From: Mucilaginibacter cryoferens
Lineage (GTDB): Bacteria > Bacteroidota > Bacteroidia > Sphingobacteriales > Sphingobacteriaceae
NCBI RefSeq assembly: GCF_014205845.1
Contig: NZ_JACHCR010000025.1
Coordinates: 53,104-117,103 of the forward strand
Direction of reading: 5' to 3'
DNA length: 64,000 bases
Part shown: positions 38,631 through 48,524 of the stretch, piece after piece
How positions within the stretch are numbered: position 1 is the stretch's first letter
Layout of the letters: every line of letters begins with the position of its first letter
Program-made: the position numbers and the translations under genes
The notes under the pieces: generated by a model
What the model saw: the letters and a program-made list of their open reading frames with translations, nothing else
What the model was told of the DNA's origin: nothing
Databases searched by the model: none

Positions 38631-38666
38631 AGAGAAAGAGATCATTTTAACGTGATCCCTTTCTTT
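38631..38666. terminator. bidirectional terminator between convergent genes
   Basis: AAAGAGATCA pairs with TGATCCCTTT (one mismatch) around TTTTAACG, with T-rich or A-rich flanks on each side. It lies between the convergent paralogue 2 and the RGG-tailed protein gene. Confidence 0.6.
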
Positions 38667-38672
38667 GACATA

Positions 38673-39554
38673 TCAATTGTTGTTCAAATAAAATTTCTCC
38701 CAAAAGTCGGTCGATTTTGATAGTTCGCTGCGGCTGCTTTCTGCGCCGCCTCCCGTACCGCCACCGCCACGGCCTCCTCTGCCACCACGACCTCCGCCGC
38801 CGCCCATGCCACCACCACCGCCGCCGCGTCCTCCCCGGCCGCCTCCGCCGCCACTAAATCCACTGCCACCCTGATGATCGCCTTCTGCACCGTCAGCTTT
38901 TGGTTTTTGAATGCCATTTATTTTAAAGTTGAAAGCCCACTCGGTTTTGGTTACATCTCCCGAATGAAAAAAATGCAGCGGTATAGCCACTTCGTAAATA
39001 AGGTTACCATCGGCATCGTAGTCTATAGCTGCTTTAACGCCATAAGTATTGGAGGTGGTGATCATATCGCCCTCAATATCGGTAAAGCCAACTACCTTAA
39101 TGTCGCGTAGTTTGGTTATCCGCTCGCGCATCAGATCGTCGCGGTCTTGTTGTGTAATTTCGGTATTATCGTCAGGCTTTTTGCCAAAATCTGGCTTGCT
39201 GCCTGGTTCGGCAAGCGGGAATGTTAATGAGTAGCTTTCCTTTTTTTTGCCTTTGGTATCTATACTTAAGGTAATGCCTGCATTAAGCGCACGCATCTGG
39301 TCCATCTTATCGGTAAGTTTAATGGCGGCGTAAAGCGTAGTTTTATCGTTGGCTAATGCGTAATTAAACTTTTTTTCCTGGTTGTAATAGCGTAGGCTAT
39401 CGCCCCATTCTTTAGGGTTGCCATCAATATTGATGTTGGCTGGTGGGCTTTGAAGCGTAGTTTGAGCGTTTTTTGGTCCTTGGGCGTTGGCGCTGCTAAT
39501 GGTAAATAATTGAGCCGCTAAGGGGATGATAAAGCACGTGGCTATTTTTTTCAT
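38673..39554 (-). CDS. secreted protein with CBM9/DOMON-like domain and an RGG-rich tail
   Basis: A 293-residue protein from the ATG at 39554; starting earlier would place 47 residues before a good signal peptide (MKKIATCFIIPLAAQLFTIS, cut near ANAQ). The body (ANINIDGNPKEWGDSLRYYN, YALANDKTTLYAAIKLTDKM) resembles the CBM9-like domains of exported Bacteroidota proteins. The last third is a Gly/Arg-rich run (about residues 235-270) of GGRGG and GGG units, followed by SSRSELSKSTDFWEKFYLN. RGG stretches are unusual outside the cell and here sit after a possible carbohydrate-binding fold. The DNA of the tail is a strongly GC-rich Cys/Pro/Arg-coding microsatellite on the other strand. Confidence 0.75.
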   Translation of the reverse strand: MKKIATCFIIPLAAQLFTISSANAQGPKNAQTTLQSPPANINIDGNPKEWGDSLRYYNQEKKFNYALANDKTTLYAAIKLTDKMDQMRALNAGITLSIDTKGKKKESYSLTFPLAEPGSKPDFGKKPDDNTEITQQDRDDLMRERITKLRDIKVVGFTDIEGDMITTSNTYGVKAAIDYDADGNLIYEVAIPLHFFHSGDVTKTEWAFNFKINGIQKPKADGAEGDHQGGSGFSGGGGGRGGRGGGGGGMGGGGGRGGRGGRGGGGTGGGAESSRSELSKSTDFWEKFYLNNN

Positions 39555-39650
39555 TTCTTTATAGTGTTCTGGGTTTGGTATCCATGCTGTTACAGCAGTG
39601 TTTTTAAATGAATTGAACACGATTTTAACACTTTTATTATTGTTTTTGAG

Positions 39651-39658
39651 TAATTTTG
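39651..39658 (+). promoter_or_regulatory. -7 box upstream of clpS
   Basis: TAATTTTG matches TAnnTTTG, with the clpS ATG 9 bases downstream. No TTG is at the -33 position. Confidence 0.4.
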
Positions 39659-39667
39659 TGGTTACGT

Positions 39668-39949
39668 ATGCCAACTGAAACACAGGAAGAAACATTTACC
39701 CTCGAAGAATTACTGGCAGGACTTAAAGAAGTTCACCGCCTTATATTATGGAACGATGATTTTAACACGTTTGATCATGTGATCCATTGTATGATGAAGT
39801 ACCTCGATTACTCGGAGCCGCAGGCAGAAAAAATTGCATGGAAGGTTCATAATGAAGGTAAATGCCCGGTTTTGGAGGGTTCTTTTACAGAGATGGAGAT
39901 TTATCGAAAAATTCTTCAGCAGGAGGGGTTAACTGTTTCTGTGGATTAA
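39668..39949 (+). CDS. clpS: ATP-dependent Clp protease adaptor ClpS
   Basis: A 93-residue N-end-rule adaptor for ClpA/ClpC-type chaperones. The core reads RLILWNDDFNTFDHVIHCMM, with the N-D-D-x-x-T pocket and a following helix, and WKVHNEGKCPVLEGSFTEME. I chose the ATG at 39668; the upstream TTG would add WLR-type residues. It has its own promoter box and is followed after 40 bases by a histidine phosphatase. In this genome it may serve ClpC, encoded at 45829. Confidence 0.92.
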   Translation: MPTETQEETFTLEELLAGLKEVHRLILWNDDFNTFDHVIHCMMKYLDYSEPQAEKIAWKVHNEGKCPVLEGSFTEMEIYRKILQQEGLTVSVD

Positions 39950-39989
39950 ACTTTCAATTAAGGCATTAGTAATTGTATCTTGCCTGTAT

Positions 39990-40541
39990 ATGAAACAAAT
40001 ACTTCCCTTTGTTATTTTATTGCTGTTATGTATAGTTGATACCAGGGCCAATGCGCAGAGTAAAAAGCTAAAGTTGATATTCATCCGCCATGCCGAGAAA
40101 CCTGCGGATGGCGATAACCTATCCTGCATTGGTTTAAACCGTGCCCTTAAACTCCCCGAGGTTTTAAAAGCCAAGTTTGGCCTGCCCGATCAAATTTATG
40201 TGCCTGCATTGCATTTGGGTAAAACTACTCCGCGGGCGCGCATGTTTCAAACCGCTTCGCCTTTTGCTATTAAATATAATTTACCGGTTAACAGCAATTT
40301 TGAGGAAGAAGATGCTAAGGATCTGGCCAGTGAACTGGAAAACAAAAAAGGAACTATCCTTATTGTATGGGAGCACAACTATATTAAGCAAGTAATGAAA
40401 GCCCTCGGCCTTAAAGTAAAAGAGCTGCAATGGCCCGATAATGATTTTGACAGTATCTGGATTGTTACCTTCAAAAACGATGAAGCTATTTTTACTAAAG
40501 ATAAAGAGGGGATAAAGCCAGTAGGCAATTGCAGTTTATAA
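39990..40541 (+). CDS. exported histidine phosphatase family protein
   Basis: A 183-residue protein with a signal peptide (MKQILPFVILLLLCIVD, cut near NAQ) and the phosphohistidine motif FIRHAEKPADG. The usual second His of the fold is probably in IVWEHNYIKQVM. It is short for the family (SixA-type size). The substrate is not predictable. It ends just before a bidirectional terminator. Confidence 0.8.
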   Translation: MKQILPFVILLLLCIVDTRANAQSKKLKLIFIRHAEKPADGDNLSCIGLNRALKLPEVLKAKFGLPDQIYVPALHLGKTTPRARMFQTASPFAIKYNLPVNSNFEEEDAKDLASELENKKGTILIVWEHNYIKQVMKALGLKVKELQWPDNDFDSIWIVTFKNDEAIFTKDKEGIKPVGNCSL

Positions 40542-40585
40542 GCGTTTATATCAAATCTTATTAACACGCAATAAATTTATATCCA

Positions 40586-40623
40586 AAACAGAAAAGGTGC
40601 CCATATGAGCACCTTTTCTGTTT
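40586..40623. terminator. bidirectional terminator between the phosphatase and ilvE
   Basis: A perfect 15-base stem AAACAGAAAAGGTGC (40586-40600) with GCACCTTTTCTGTTT (40609-40623) and an 8-base loop. Genes on both sides converge here. Confidence 0.9.
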
Positions 40624-40640
40624 ATAACAATATTAGAGAG

Positions 40641-41708
40641 TTACGATACCAGGTAATTCCATCCGTGAGTATCTTCGGCACGGCCGTATTTAACAGCATC
40701 CAGTGTAGCCAATACTTTTTGCGAAAATTCGCGTGTTTTTGGATCGCTTAAAAAATATTCTTCGCCATTAACACTTATCGAGCCTACAGATGCAATGGTT
40801 GCGGCAGTACCTGCACCAAAAGCATCGGTTAGTTTGCCATTTTTTGCACCTTCAACAATTTCGGCAACAGAAACTTTGCGGGTTTCAACCGGAATGCCCC
40901 ATTCTTTTGCTAAAGCAATAACGGTGTCGCGGGTTACGCCATCTAAAATGGTGTCTTTCGCTTCGGCGGTTATCAGCTTGCCATCTAATAAGAACATAGC
41001 GTTTGCAGCACCCATTTCTTCAACGTATTTGTGCTCTTTGGCATCTGTCCATATCAATTGGTCAAAACCTTCTTCGGTTGCTTTGCGGGCAGGCAGCATA
41101 GAGCTGCCATAATTACCCGCAGCTTTTGCAAAGCCCATACCGCCTTCGGCAGCACGGGTGTAGTGGGTTTCTACTTTTACACGTAGTGTTTTTGAAAAAT
41201 ACGGGCCAACCGGGCCTGCAAGTACCATGTATTTATAAGTTGCCGATGGTGTTACACCCAGGTAAGGGTCTGTAGCAAACATAAACGGACGGATATATAA
41301 AGCGTGGTTGGCTTGCGATGGTACCCACGCGCGATCTAAATCGACCACGGCAGCCATACTTTGTAAAAATATTTCTTCGGGCAGGGTTGGCATACAAAGC
41401 CTTTCTGCCGATTTGTTGAAACGGATAGCGTTTTTATCCGGACGGAAAATAGTTACTTTTCCATCAGCGTGTTTGTAAGCTTTTAAGCCTTCAAAAAATG
41501 CCTGACCGTAATGTAAAGCAGAAATTGCAGGGCTCAATCCAATTTCGCCGTAGGGAATGACCTGTAGGTTTTTCCATTCACCATCAGCATAATCGGCCAC
41601 AAACATGTGGTCAGAAAATGTTTTTCCGAAAGGTAAGTTGTCAAAATCCGTTTCTGCTAAACGGGAATGAGTGGTCTTGGTGATCTTGATGTCCAGCGTC
41701 TCTGTCAT
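40641..41708 (-). CDS. ilvE: branched-chain amino acid aminotransferase
   Basis: A 355-residue class IV PLP aminotransferase that interconverts branched-chain amino acids and 2-oxo acids. The Lys in GFAKAAGNYGSS is the likely cofactor-binding lysine. Other markers are GLKAYKHADGKVTIFRPDKN, APFMFATDPYLGV-type and GVTRDTVIALAKEWGI. The length is in the type II (plant/eukaryote-like) BCAT range. The gene is single and ends at the terminator shared with the phosphatase. Confidence 0.95.
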   Translation of the reverse strand: MTETLDIKITKTTHSRLAETDFDNLPFGKTFSDHMFVADYADGEWKNLQVIPYGEIGLSPAISALHYGQAFFEGLKAYKHADGKVTIFRPDKNAIRFNKSAERLCMPTLPEEIFLQSMAAVVDLDRAWVPSQANHALYIRPFMFATDPYLGVTPSATYKYMVLAGPVGPYFSKTLRVKVETHYTRAAEGGMGFAKAAGNYGSSMLPARKATEEGFDQLIWTDAKEHKYVEEMGAANAMFLLDGKLITAEAKDTILDGVTRDTVIALAKEWGIPVETRKVSVAEIVEGAKNGKLTDAFGAGTAATIASVGSISVNGEEYFLSDPKTREFSQKVLATLDAVKYGRAEDTHGWNYLVS

Positions 41709-41832
41709 GGCCTTAAGTATTATTTATTAGAAAATGGCAAGTTAGGAATTTTTTTATTGAGTTGTGTTAAGGAATTGATAGTTAGGGGTGTTTTTTGACA
41801 AAATGCTTATTTGATTTTTGTGCTTATAGTGG

Positions 41833-42353
41833 TCAGATTATCTTTATTTTGATCATTCCGCCAGGCCCTAACTCCAAAGCACCGCCTTTTGCAACCCAAT
41901 CTTTAAGTTCGTCTGAGACTCTCCAGACATTATTCAATTTATCAAGTCTTTTATCTATTAACCGCGAAACTTTTGCCGTCCAATTGTTATGCTTTTTTCT
42001 AAGTTTGTCGTGTTCTATCCATCCAGCCTTGTAAAAGATGCGCCCCGGCGAAATTAATGATGCCGTCCGTTTACAATCGTTAAATTGTATGATAGGGTCT
42101 TTGTAGTAATCAAATACAAAGTGACCTTTATTAAATCCGCGATCTATTTCAATCCCTTTTGGTTCTCTAAACTCATTTTTTAGCCAAAGTGTAAAATAGT
42201 TGGATTCAATTGAGGCGTTAATTTGTGTAATAGGTTCTGGGCTTTCATTTCAAAAGAGCAGCCAATAAAAACCTCTACCTCATTAGTGTCGATAAGGGCA
42301 TTTAGAATGCTGATTGTTTCGTCACGGGTTATGAAGAAGTTTAATTGGCTCAT
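41833..42353 (-). pseudogene. frameshifted hypothetical gene (restored product about 173 aa)
   Basis: Read on the minus strand from ATG at 42353, the frame gives MSQLNFFITRDETISILNAL and stops after 57 residues (TAA at 42180-42182). The continuation in the next frame reads on without a stop from about 42243 to a TGA at 41833-41835: ITQINASIESNYFTLWLKNE, then DYYKDPIIQFNDCKRTAS and SLISPGRIFYKAGWIEHDKL. The 521-base span is one short of a multiple of three, and the break coincides with a TTT run (42243-42245, plus strand) that would be four bases long in the intact gene. A single-base deletion explains it. No family is recognised. It could also be a sequencing error. Confidence 0.7.
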
Positions 42354-42387
42354 TGATGAGTAAAAGAGATTTAGGTTGGGTAGCTAA

Positions 42388-42420
42388 AGACTTCCGAAGT
42401 TTTAAAAACTTCGGAAGTCT
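42388..42420. repeat. 33-base perfect palindrome, copy 2
   Basis: Identical to the element at 30223-30255 in reverse orientation: arms AGACTTCCGAAGTTTT (42388-42403) and AAAACTTCGGAAGTCT (42405-42420) around a single A. It lies between the pseudogene and ettA. Confidence 0.85.
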
Positions 42421-42448
42421 GGAAATATCAATAATGCAATTCAAAAAG

Positions 42449-42483
42449 TCTCCCCTTCAGGGGAGATTTAGAGGGGCTGGGGC
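42449..42483. repeat. C-rich palindrome next to the ettA stop
   Basis: Hairpin TCTCCCC-TTCA-GGGGAGA (42449-42466), followed by AGGGGCTGGGG. Half of the C-rich element family; it ends directly at the ettA stop codon (42484-42486). Confidence 0.65.
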
Positions 42484-44166
42484 CTACACCGTCAATTTCT
42501 TATACTTAATCCTCTTCGGCGCAACATCACCTAAGCGTTTCTTGCGGTTTTCTTCATAATCGGAGTAGTTGCCTTCAAAGAAATATACCTGTGAGTTGCC
42601 TTCAAAAGCCAGGATGTGGGTACAGATGCGGTCTAAAAACCAACGGTCGTGACTGATCACTACTGCGCAGCCGCCAAAGTTTTCCAGGGCTTCCTCTAAT
42701 GCACGTAAAGTATTTACGTCGATATCGTTGGTGGGCTCATCCAGCAGTAATACGTTCGATCCTTTTTTAAGGGTGATAGATAAGTGTACCCGGTTACGTT
42801 CACCGCCCGATAGTACGCCTACTTTTTTCTGCTGATCGGCACCGTTAAAGTTAAACTTAGATACGTATGCACGGGAGTTTAGGGGTTTGTTGCCAACCAT
42901 AATGGTTTCCAGGCCGCCGGTTACGTTTTCCCAAACAGATTTGTTAGGGTCTAGGTCATCGTGCATCTGATCAACATAACCTAAGGCAACGGTTTCGCCT
43001 ACGCGGAAGGTACCTGCATCTGGCTGGTCCTGCCCGGTGATTAAACGGAATAGCGTGGTTTTACCTGCACCGTTGGGGCCGATGATGCCTACTATACCTG
43101 CTGGAGGTAAAGAGAAGCTTAGGTTATCAAACAATAATTTATCGCCGTAAGATTTGCTTACGCCATTGGCTTCAATCACCACATTACCCAAACGCGGGCC
43201 TGGCGGAATAAATAGCTCCAGTTTATCTTCGCGCTCCTTAGTTTCTTCGGATGCCAGTTTCTCGTAGTTGCCTAAACGGGCTTTTGATTTGGCGTGGCGG
43301 CCTTTTGGTCCCATACGTACCCACTCCAGCTCGCGCTCCAGTGTTTTCTGGCGTTTGCTTTCAGTCTTGTCTTCCTGGGCTAAACGCTTGGCTTTCTGAT
43401 CTAACCATGAGGAATAATTTCCCTTCCATGGGATACCTTCTCCACGGTCGAGTTCTAATATCCATCCGGCAACGTTATCTAAAAAGTATCTATCGTGCGT
43501 TACAGCTATAACGGTACCTTTATATTGTTGTAAGTGTTGCTCCAGCCAATCAATAGATTCGGCATCTAAGTGGTTGGTAGGCTCATCAAGCAGCAATACA
43601 TCCGGTTCCTTTAATAATAAACGGCACAAAGCCACGCGGCGGCGCTCACCACCCGATAGTACCGAAATTTTAGTATCCGGCTCGGGGCAGCGCAGGGCAT
43701 CCATGGCTCTTTCAAGTTTGGTATCCAATTCCCAGGCGTTTACAGCATCAATCTGATCCTGCAATTCGCCCTGGCGGTTCATTAGCTTATCCATTTTATC
43801 GGCATCGCCATAATACTCTTCCAGGCCAAATTTTTCGTTAATCTCTTCGTACTCTTTTAACAAGGCAGTGGTTTCGGCAACGCCTTCTTCCACAATTTCG
43901 CGCACGGTTTTTTCCGGATCAAGCTCGGGTTCCTGGCTTAGGTAACCCACGGTATAACCCGGCGAAAAAACAACCTCGCCTATATTGGTTTTATCAATAC
44001 CTGCAATAATTTTTAATAAGGACGATTTACCGGAGCCGTTTAAGCCGATAACGCCAATTTTGGCACCATAGAAAAATGAGAGGTAAATGTTTTTTAATAC
44101 TGTTTTTTGCGGGGGATAAACTTTGCTAACCCCAGCCATTGAAAATATGATCTTTTCGTCTGCCAT
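42484..44166 (-). CDS. ettA: energy-dependent translational throttle protein EttA (ABC-F)
   Basis: A 560-residue ABC-F protein from the ATG at 44166 (a start nine codons earlier is less likely). Two ABC domains: Walker A GLNGSGKSSLLK and GPNGAGKTTLFR, signatures LSGGERRRVALC and LSGGERNRVHLS, Walker B VLLLDEPTNHLD and VLLLDEPTNDID. The EttA-type arm is between them. EttA gates the ribosome's first peptide-bond step according to ATP. Length is close to E. coli EttA (555). Confidence 0.95.
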   Translation of the reverse strand: MADEKIIFSMAGVSKVYPPQKTVLKNIYLSFFYGAKIGVIGLNGSGKSSLLKIIAGIDKTNIGEVVFSPGYTVGYLSQEPELDPEKTVREIVEEGVAETTALLKEYEEINEKFGLEEYYGDADKMDKLMNRQGELQDQIDAVNAWELDTKLERAMDALRCPEPDTKISVLSGGERRRVALCRLLLKEPDVLLLDEPTNHLDAESIDWLEQHLQQYKGTVIAVTHDRYFLDNVAGWILELDRGEGIPWKGNYSSWLDQKAKRLAQEDKTESKRQKTLERELEWVRMGPKGRHAKSKARLGNYEKLASEETKEREDKLELFIPPGPRLGNVVIEANGVSKSYGDKLLFDNLSFSLPPAGIVGIIGPNGAGKTTLFRLITGQDQPDAGTFRVGETVALGYVDQMHDDLDPNKSVWENVTGGLETIMVGNKPLNSRAYVSKFNFNGADQQKKVGVLSGGERNRVHLSITLKKGSNVLLLDEPTNDIDVNTLRALEEALENFGGCAVVISHDRWFLDRICTHILAFEGNSQVYFFEGNYSDYEENRKKRLGDVAPKRIKYKKLTV

Positions 44167-44317
44167 TATAATTGATTTGAAAAAGGAACTCAAATATGGG
44201 CAAAATTGGTGGATTAGGTAAGGTGCTGGTTAAATTTGATGTTTTGTATTTTTTAATTAGGGAAAGCAGATTTTGGGGCTACCAGAGGATATTTCGAATT
44301 TTCGCCCCCCTATTTAC

Positions 44318-45148
44318 CTAATAACTTATTTTAGTGCTGAGCCCTATCCCTGTGTTCTTTTTTGTCCAGGCCGACTGGCTGGCTTGCCTGTAATAGGTGT
44401 GCCCAAAAACAGCAGCTGCAATATCAATTTTGGCGTTGGTTGCTGGCTGGGCTTCAATCCATTCTAAAGTGAGTAAAACATCACTGCTCAGGTAAAGATC
44501 ATATTTAGATAGATCAAATATTATTTTACCCGTTTTATAGTCATCGACATTGATAAAAATGTTTTGGGTTAATAAGTTCTTACCCGGTTTGTCTTTAACA
44601 AATTCATACAAATTCACGCGGAACATCAAATGTTTGAACGGGTTTTGGATGATAAAAAAACTGAGGTTTTGCAAATTGGTTTCGGGATGGGCAATTGGTA
44701 TAATTACGCCAGCCTGTGAACCAACCCCGCTGGCATCGAAACCGAGGCCAAATAATTTTGAATTTTTATCGTAGCCTACAATTTTTACATGTGCCTTTTT
44801 TAATATTATGGATACCTGCTTTAGCTGATTTACCGATTGATGTAACGAAATGGTTAGCGGCCCATTTTCTGTTTTTTTCCTGAGGTCTTTAATTAAAAAA
44901 GCTTCGCTTTGGTAACCGATACTTGAAAATTTTAAAGTGTCATCATCCATAACTTTACTATCCAAAGTAATGCTAAATGAGCCGGCAATGTTGGCAACCG
45001 TGCCGTTAGGCGTTCTGATCACGCCAATGCTTGCATACTGAACAGGTTTACCATCTTCAGCATCAATCACAACACCAGTGAGCATGTTTTGGGCGTAACT
45101 ATGTAAGCCTGGTATTAAAAAGGTGAGTATTAGTAGGTATCTGTTCAT
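44318..45148 (-). CDS. carboxypeptidase-like regulatory domain protein
   Basis: A 276-residue exported protein. A signal peptide (cut near SYAQN) is followed by a CarboxypepD_reg-like domain (TGVVIDAEDGKPVQYASIGV, then SIGYQSEAFLI). The C-terminal half (about 110-276) contains HVKIVGYDKNSKLFGLGFDA and LTLEWIEAQP; I do not recognise it. Similar proteins are common in Bacteroidota and their roles are unknown. The gene stands alone, 151 bases from ettA. Confidence 0.75.
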   Translation of the reverse strand: MNRYLLILTFLIPGLHSYAQNMLTGVVIDAEDGKPVQYASIGVIRTPNGTVANIAGSFSITLDSKVMDDDTLKFSSIGYQSEAFLIKDLRKKTENGPLTISLHQSVNQLKQVSIILKKAHVKIVGYDKNSKLFGLGFDASGVGSQAGVIIPIAHPETNLQNLSFFIIQNPFKHLMFRVNLYEFVKDKPGKNLLTQNIFINVDDYKTGKIIFDLSKYDLYLSSDVLLTLEWIEAQPATNAKIDIAAAVFGHTYYRQASQSAWTKKNTGIGLSTKISY

Positions 45149-45828
45149 AAGTAATTGTTTTATAGTGATTTATAAAGATGTGGAAAAGGTTAAATCAAAG
45201 ATGAGATATATCCCCGAGACACTACAAGCCGATAATGTTATTTATTGTTAAATAAAAACGCTTTATCCCGTAAAACCGCGACTATCAGTAAATGAAGACA
45301 GCATGCTGTAAGTCTCAATTTTCGGCAAAATGCAATGGATTAGCTGAAAAATACGTGGCAGAAAAAATATTTACTGTCATTTATCAATCCATCGGGGTTT
45401 ATACATACTTGTAAGTATTTAATTGCGTTTAACAGAATAAATTGGCAACCGTTTTGCATGGTTTTGCGTACATATTGATAAACAAAATGTAAACGTTAGG
45501 TTAATGCCTTTATGGCATACGTTATGACGAAATGCCTGTTTGCTTACATTCGTTATAATTTATTAACACAATGTTTAAACTATTTTGAATTTTTTGTATC
45601 AAAAAGGTGTGTTTAGTTTGTATATTGTAAAAGAATTTGATGATTGTTGAATTTTTTGATAAAAATTATTGATTAAACCCAAACTTTAATAGCTTGCGTA
45701 TCATATCAATGTCTGTTTCTGCAAAGTGTTAAATGTTGGCAATATTGTTGATAAATGTTAAGTCACGCGTCGTATTTGTAAAAACAAAATTTATAGATTG
45801 CGGCGTTCATAATAATTGAAAGGTATAT
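45149..45828. other. 680-base AT-rich intergenic region upstream of clpC
   Basis: No open frame of note. I see a 12-base perfect palindrome ACAGCATGCTGT (45298-45309), a dyad ATACTT-GT-AAGTAT (45405-45418), and a repeated GTTTTGC(A/G)T pair near 45450-45470. Either dyad could be an operator for clpC, but no TAnnTTTG box was found and no CtsR site is visible. The region is unusually long for a non-coding gap here. Confidence 0.5.
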
Positions 45829-48363
45829 ATGGAAGCTAAATTTTCGCCGAGGGTTAAAGATGTCATTCAATACAGCAGAGAAGAGGCATTACGCCTTGGG
45901 CACGACTATATAGGAACGGAACATCTTTTACTGGGCCTTATCCGGGATGGAGACGGCGTAGCAATTAAATTGCTGAAAGGTTTGAACGTTGATACTGCAA
46001 AGCTTCGCCGTGCTGTTGAAGATGCCGTTAAAGGTACCATTGGAACCAATGTACACATAGGCAGCATCCCACTAACCAAGCAAGCCGAAAAAGTATTAAA
46101 AATAACTTATCTGGAAGCCAAAATATTTAAAAGTGATGTAATTGGAACCGAGCACCTGCTGCTATCTATATTACGCGATGAGGATAATATCGCATCGCAG
46201 ATATTGGTACAGTTTAACGTAAACTACGAGGTGTTTAAAGGTGAGGTTGAATCACATAAAAACGATGTAACAGACGAAATGCCTGGTTCACCAACCGGTG
46301 GCGACGATGACTTTAAAGAAGAAGAGTCATTTAGCCAGCCTAAAAAGGTATCAGACATTAAATCAAAAACACCGGTGCTGGATAACTTTGGCCGCGATTT
46401 AACCCGCGCTGCCGAAGATGGTAAGCTTGACCCTATTGTTGGGCGTGAAAAAGAAATTGAAAGGGTTTCACAGATCCTGTCTCGCCGTAAAAAGAACAAC
46501 CCTATATTAATAGGTGAGCCAGGTGTTGGTAAATCTGCCATTGCCGAAGGTTTGGCATTGCGCATTGTTCAGCGTAAAGTATCGCGTGTATTGTTCAACA
46601 AACGCGTGGTAACGCTTGACTTGGCTTCATTGGTTGCCGGTACAAAATACCGCGGGCAGTTTGAAGAGCGTATGAAAGCGGTGATGAACGAACTGGAAAA
46701 ATCACCTGATGTAATTTTATTTATTGATGAAATTCATACTATAGTTGGTGCAGGTGGTGCCTCTGGCTCGCTTGATGCTTCAAATATGTTTAAACCGGCC
46801 CTTGCAAGGGGCGAGATTCAATGCATTGGCGCAACTACTTTAGATGAGTACCGTCAGTACATCGAGAAAGATGGTGCTTTGGATCGTCGTTTCCAAAAGG
46901 TAATGGTTGAACCGGCTACTCCGGCAGAAACTATTGAGATACTGAACCGTATTAAAGAAAAATACGAGGAACACCACGGCGTAACTTACACTCCTGAGGC
47001 GATAAATGCCTGCGTTAACTTAACTACCCGCTATATTACCGACAGGTTTTTACCGGATAAGGCTATTGATGCCCTGGACGAATCGGGCTCGCGTGTTCAC
47101 TTAACCAATATTCATGTGCCTCAAAACATATTGGATATTGAGCAAAAGATTGAGCAGATTAAGATTGAGAAAAACAAGGTTGTTCGCAGCCAGAAATATG
47201 AGGAAGCTGCCCAGTTACGTGATACCGAAAAGAATTTGATTGCCGAGCTTGACCAGGCCAAAGCCGTTTGGGAAGCCGAAACAAAATCAAAACGTTACAC
47301 GGTAACCGAAGATAATGTTGCCGAAGTAGTATCTATGATGACTGGTATCCCTGTACAAAGGGTGGGCCAGGCCGATAGCCAAAAGCTATTGCACATGAGC
47401 GATACTGTTGCCAGCAAAATTATTGGCCAGGATGAGGCTATCAAAAAATTAACCCGTGCTATACAACGTACCCGTGCCGGCTTAAAAGATCCTAAAAAGC
47501 CAATTGGTTCATTTATTTTCTTAGGCCCAACCGGTGTTGGTAAAACCGAGCTTGCCAAAGAGCTTGCCCGCTTTATGTTTGATACCGAAGATGCGCTGAT
47601 ACAAATTGATATGAGCGAGTACATGGAGAAATTCGCGGTATCCCGTTTGGTAGGAGCGCCTCCGGGCTATGTAGGTTATGAAGAAGGTGGACAATTGACC
47701 GAAAAAGTACGCCGTAAACCATATGCCGTAATATTGTTGGATGAGATTGAAAAAGCTCACCCCGATGTATTTAATATACTATTACAGGTATTGGATGAAG
47801 GCCAGTTAACTGATTCATTAGGCCGCAAGGTTGATTTCAGGAATACCATCATCATCATGACTTCAAATATCGGTGCCCGCCAGTTGAAAGACTTTGGCCA
47901 GGGTGTAGGTTTCAGCACCAATGCTAAAAACTTACAGGCCGATACGCATTCAAGAGGTGTTATCGAAAACGCTTTAAAACGTGCTTTCGCACCAGAGTTT
48001 TTGAACCGTATTGATGATGTTATTGTGTTTAACTCATTGGGTAAAGATGAGATATTTAAGATTATCGATATCGAGCTTGCATTCTTGTTTAGTCGCGTAA
48101 ATAACTTAGGATACAAAATTGAGTTGACTGAAGCTGCTAAAGAGTTTATTGCCGAAAAAGGTTACGATTCGCAATTTGGTGCCCGTCCGTTAAAACGCGC
48201 TATCCAGAAATACCTGGAAGACCCAATTGCCGAAGAGATTCTGAAAGGTGAATTAAGCGAAGGCGATATTATGAAAGTTGATTTCGACAAAGAAACCAGC
48301 CAGATCACCATCACCGACGAAAAAGGCGAAAGCAAAACGCCAACCGAAGAGGAAACTAAATAA
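45829..48363 (+). CDS. clpC: ATP-dependent Clp protease ATP-binding subunit ClpC
   Basis: An 844-residue AAA+ unfoldase. Two Clp_N repeats fill residues 1-145 ([34 protein letters not shown]). D1 Walker A is [13 protein letters not shown]-type middle domain ([20 protein letters not shown]) follows. D2 Walker A is GPTGVGKTE, and the protein ends in [15 protein letters not shown]. The middle UVR motif separates ClpC from ClpA/B. It unfolds substrates for ClpP, probably with ClpS (39668) as adaptor. Start ATG 45829, terminator downstream. Confidence 0.97.
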   Translation: MEAKFSPRVKDVIQYSREEALRLGHDYIGTEHLLLGLIRDGDGVAIKLLKGLNVDTAKLRRAVEDAVKGTIGTNVHIGSIPLTKQAEKVLKITYLEAKIFKSDVIGTEHLLLSILRDEDNIASQILVQFNVNYEVFKGEVESHKNDVTDEMPGSPTGGDDDFKEEESFSQPKKVSDIKSKTPVLDNFGRDLTRAAEDGKLDPIVGREKEIERVSQILSRRKKNNPILIGEPGVGKSAIAEGLALRIVQRKVSRVLFNKRVVTLDLASLVAGTKYRGQFEERMKAVMNELEKSPDVILFIDEIHTIVGAGGASGSLDASNMFKPALARGEIQCIGATTLDEYRQYIEKDGALDRRFQKVMVEPATPAETIEILNRIKEKYEEHHGVTYTPEAINACVNLTTRYITDRFLPDKAIDALDESGSRVHLTNIHVPQNILDIEQKIEQIKIEKNKVVRSQKYEEAAQLRDTEKNLIAELDQAKAVWEAETKSKRYTVTEDNVAEVVSMMTGIPVQRVGQADSQKLLHMSDTVASKIIGQDEAIKKLTRAIQRTRAGLKDPKKPIGSFIFLGPTGVGKTELAKELARFMFDTEDALIQIDMSEYMEKFAVSRLVGAPPGYVGYEEGGQLTEKVRRKPYAVILLDEIEKAHPDVFNILLQVLDEGQLTDSLGRKVDFRNTIIIMTSNIGARQLKDFGQGVGFSTNAKNLQADTHSRGVIENALKRAFAPEFLNRIDDVIVFNSLGKDEIFKIIDIELAFLFSRVNNLGYKIELTEAAKEFIAEKGYDSQFGARPLKRAIQKYLEDPIAEEILKGELSEGDIMKVDFDKETSQITITDEKGESKTPTEEETK

Positions 48364-48385
48364 ACTGAAGTTTATTTAAAAATAC

Positions 48386-48417
48386 AACCCCGTTTGTGAA
48401 AGCAGACGGGGTTTTTT
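48386..48417 (+). terminator. terminator after clpC
   Basis: AACCCCGTTTG pairs with CAGACGGGGTT (one G-T wobble) around TGAAAG, followed by TTTTTT. Confidence 0.85.
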
Positions 48418-48524
48418 ATTGGGTGGGAATTGGTGTTTTATATTTATAAGTATTTTAATTGCTTTGGATATTAGTTTTTTAATACTATATTTATAAATAT
48501 TATAAATACCTGTTAGCCCTTATC

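Noticed and set aside
41795..42034. 79-codon plus-strand frame in the ilvE-ettA gap
   Set aside because: It is opposite the frameshifted gene, whose minus-strand reading is much longer and more protein-like.
45149..45828. CtsR or heat-shock box for clpC
   Set aside because: Only unspecific palindromes are visible; no known site matches.
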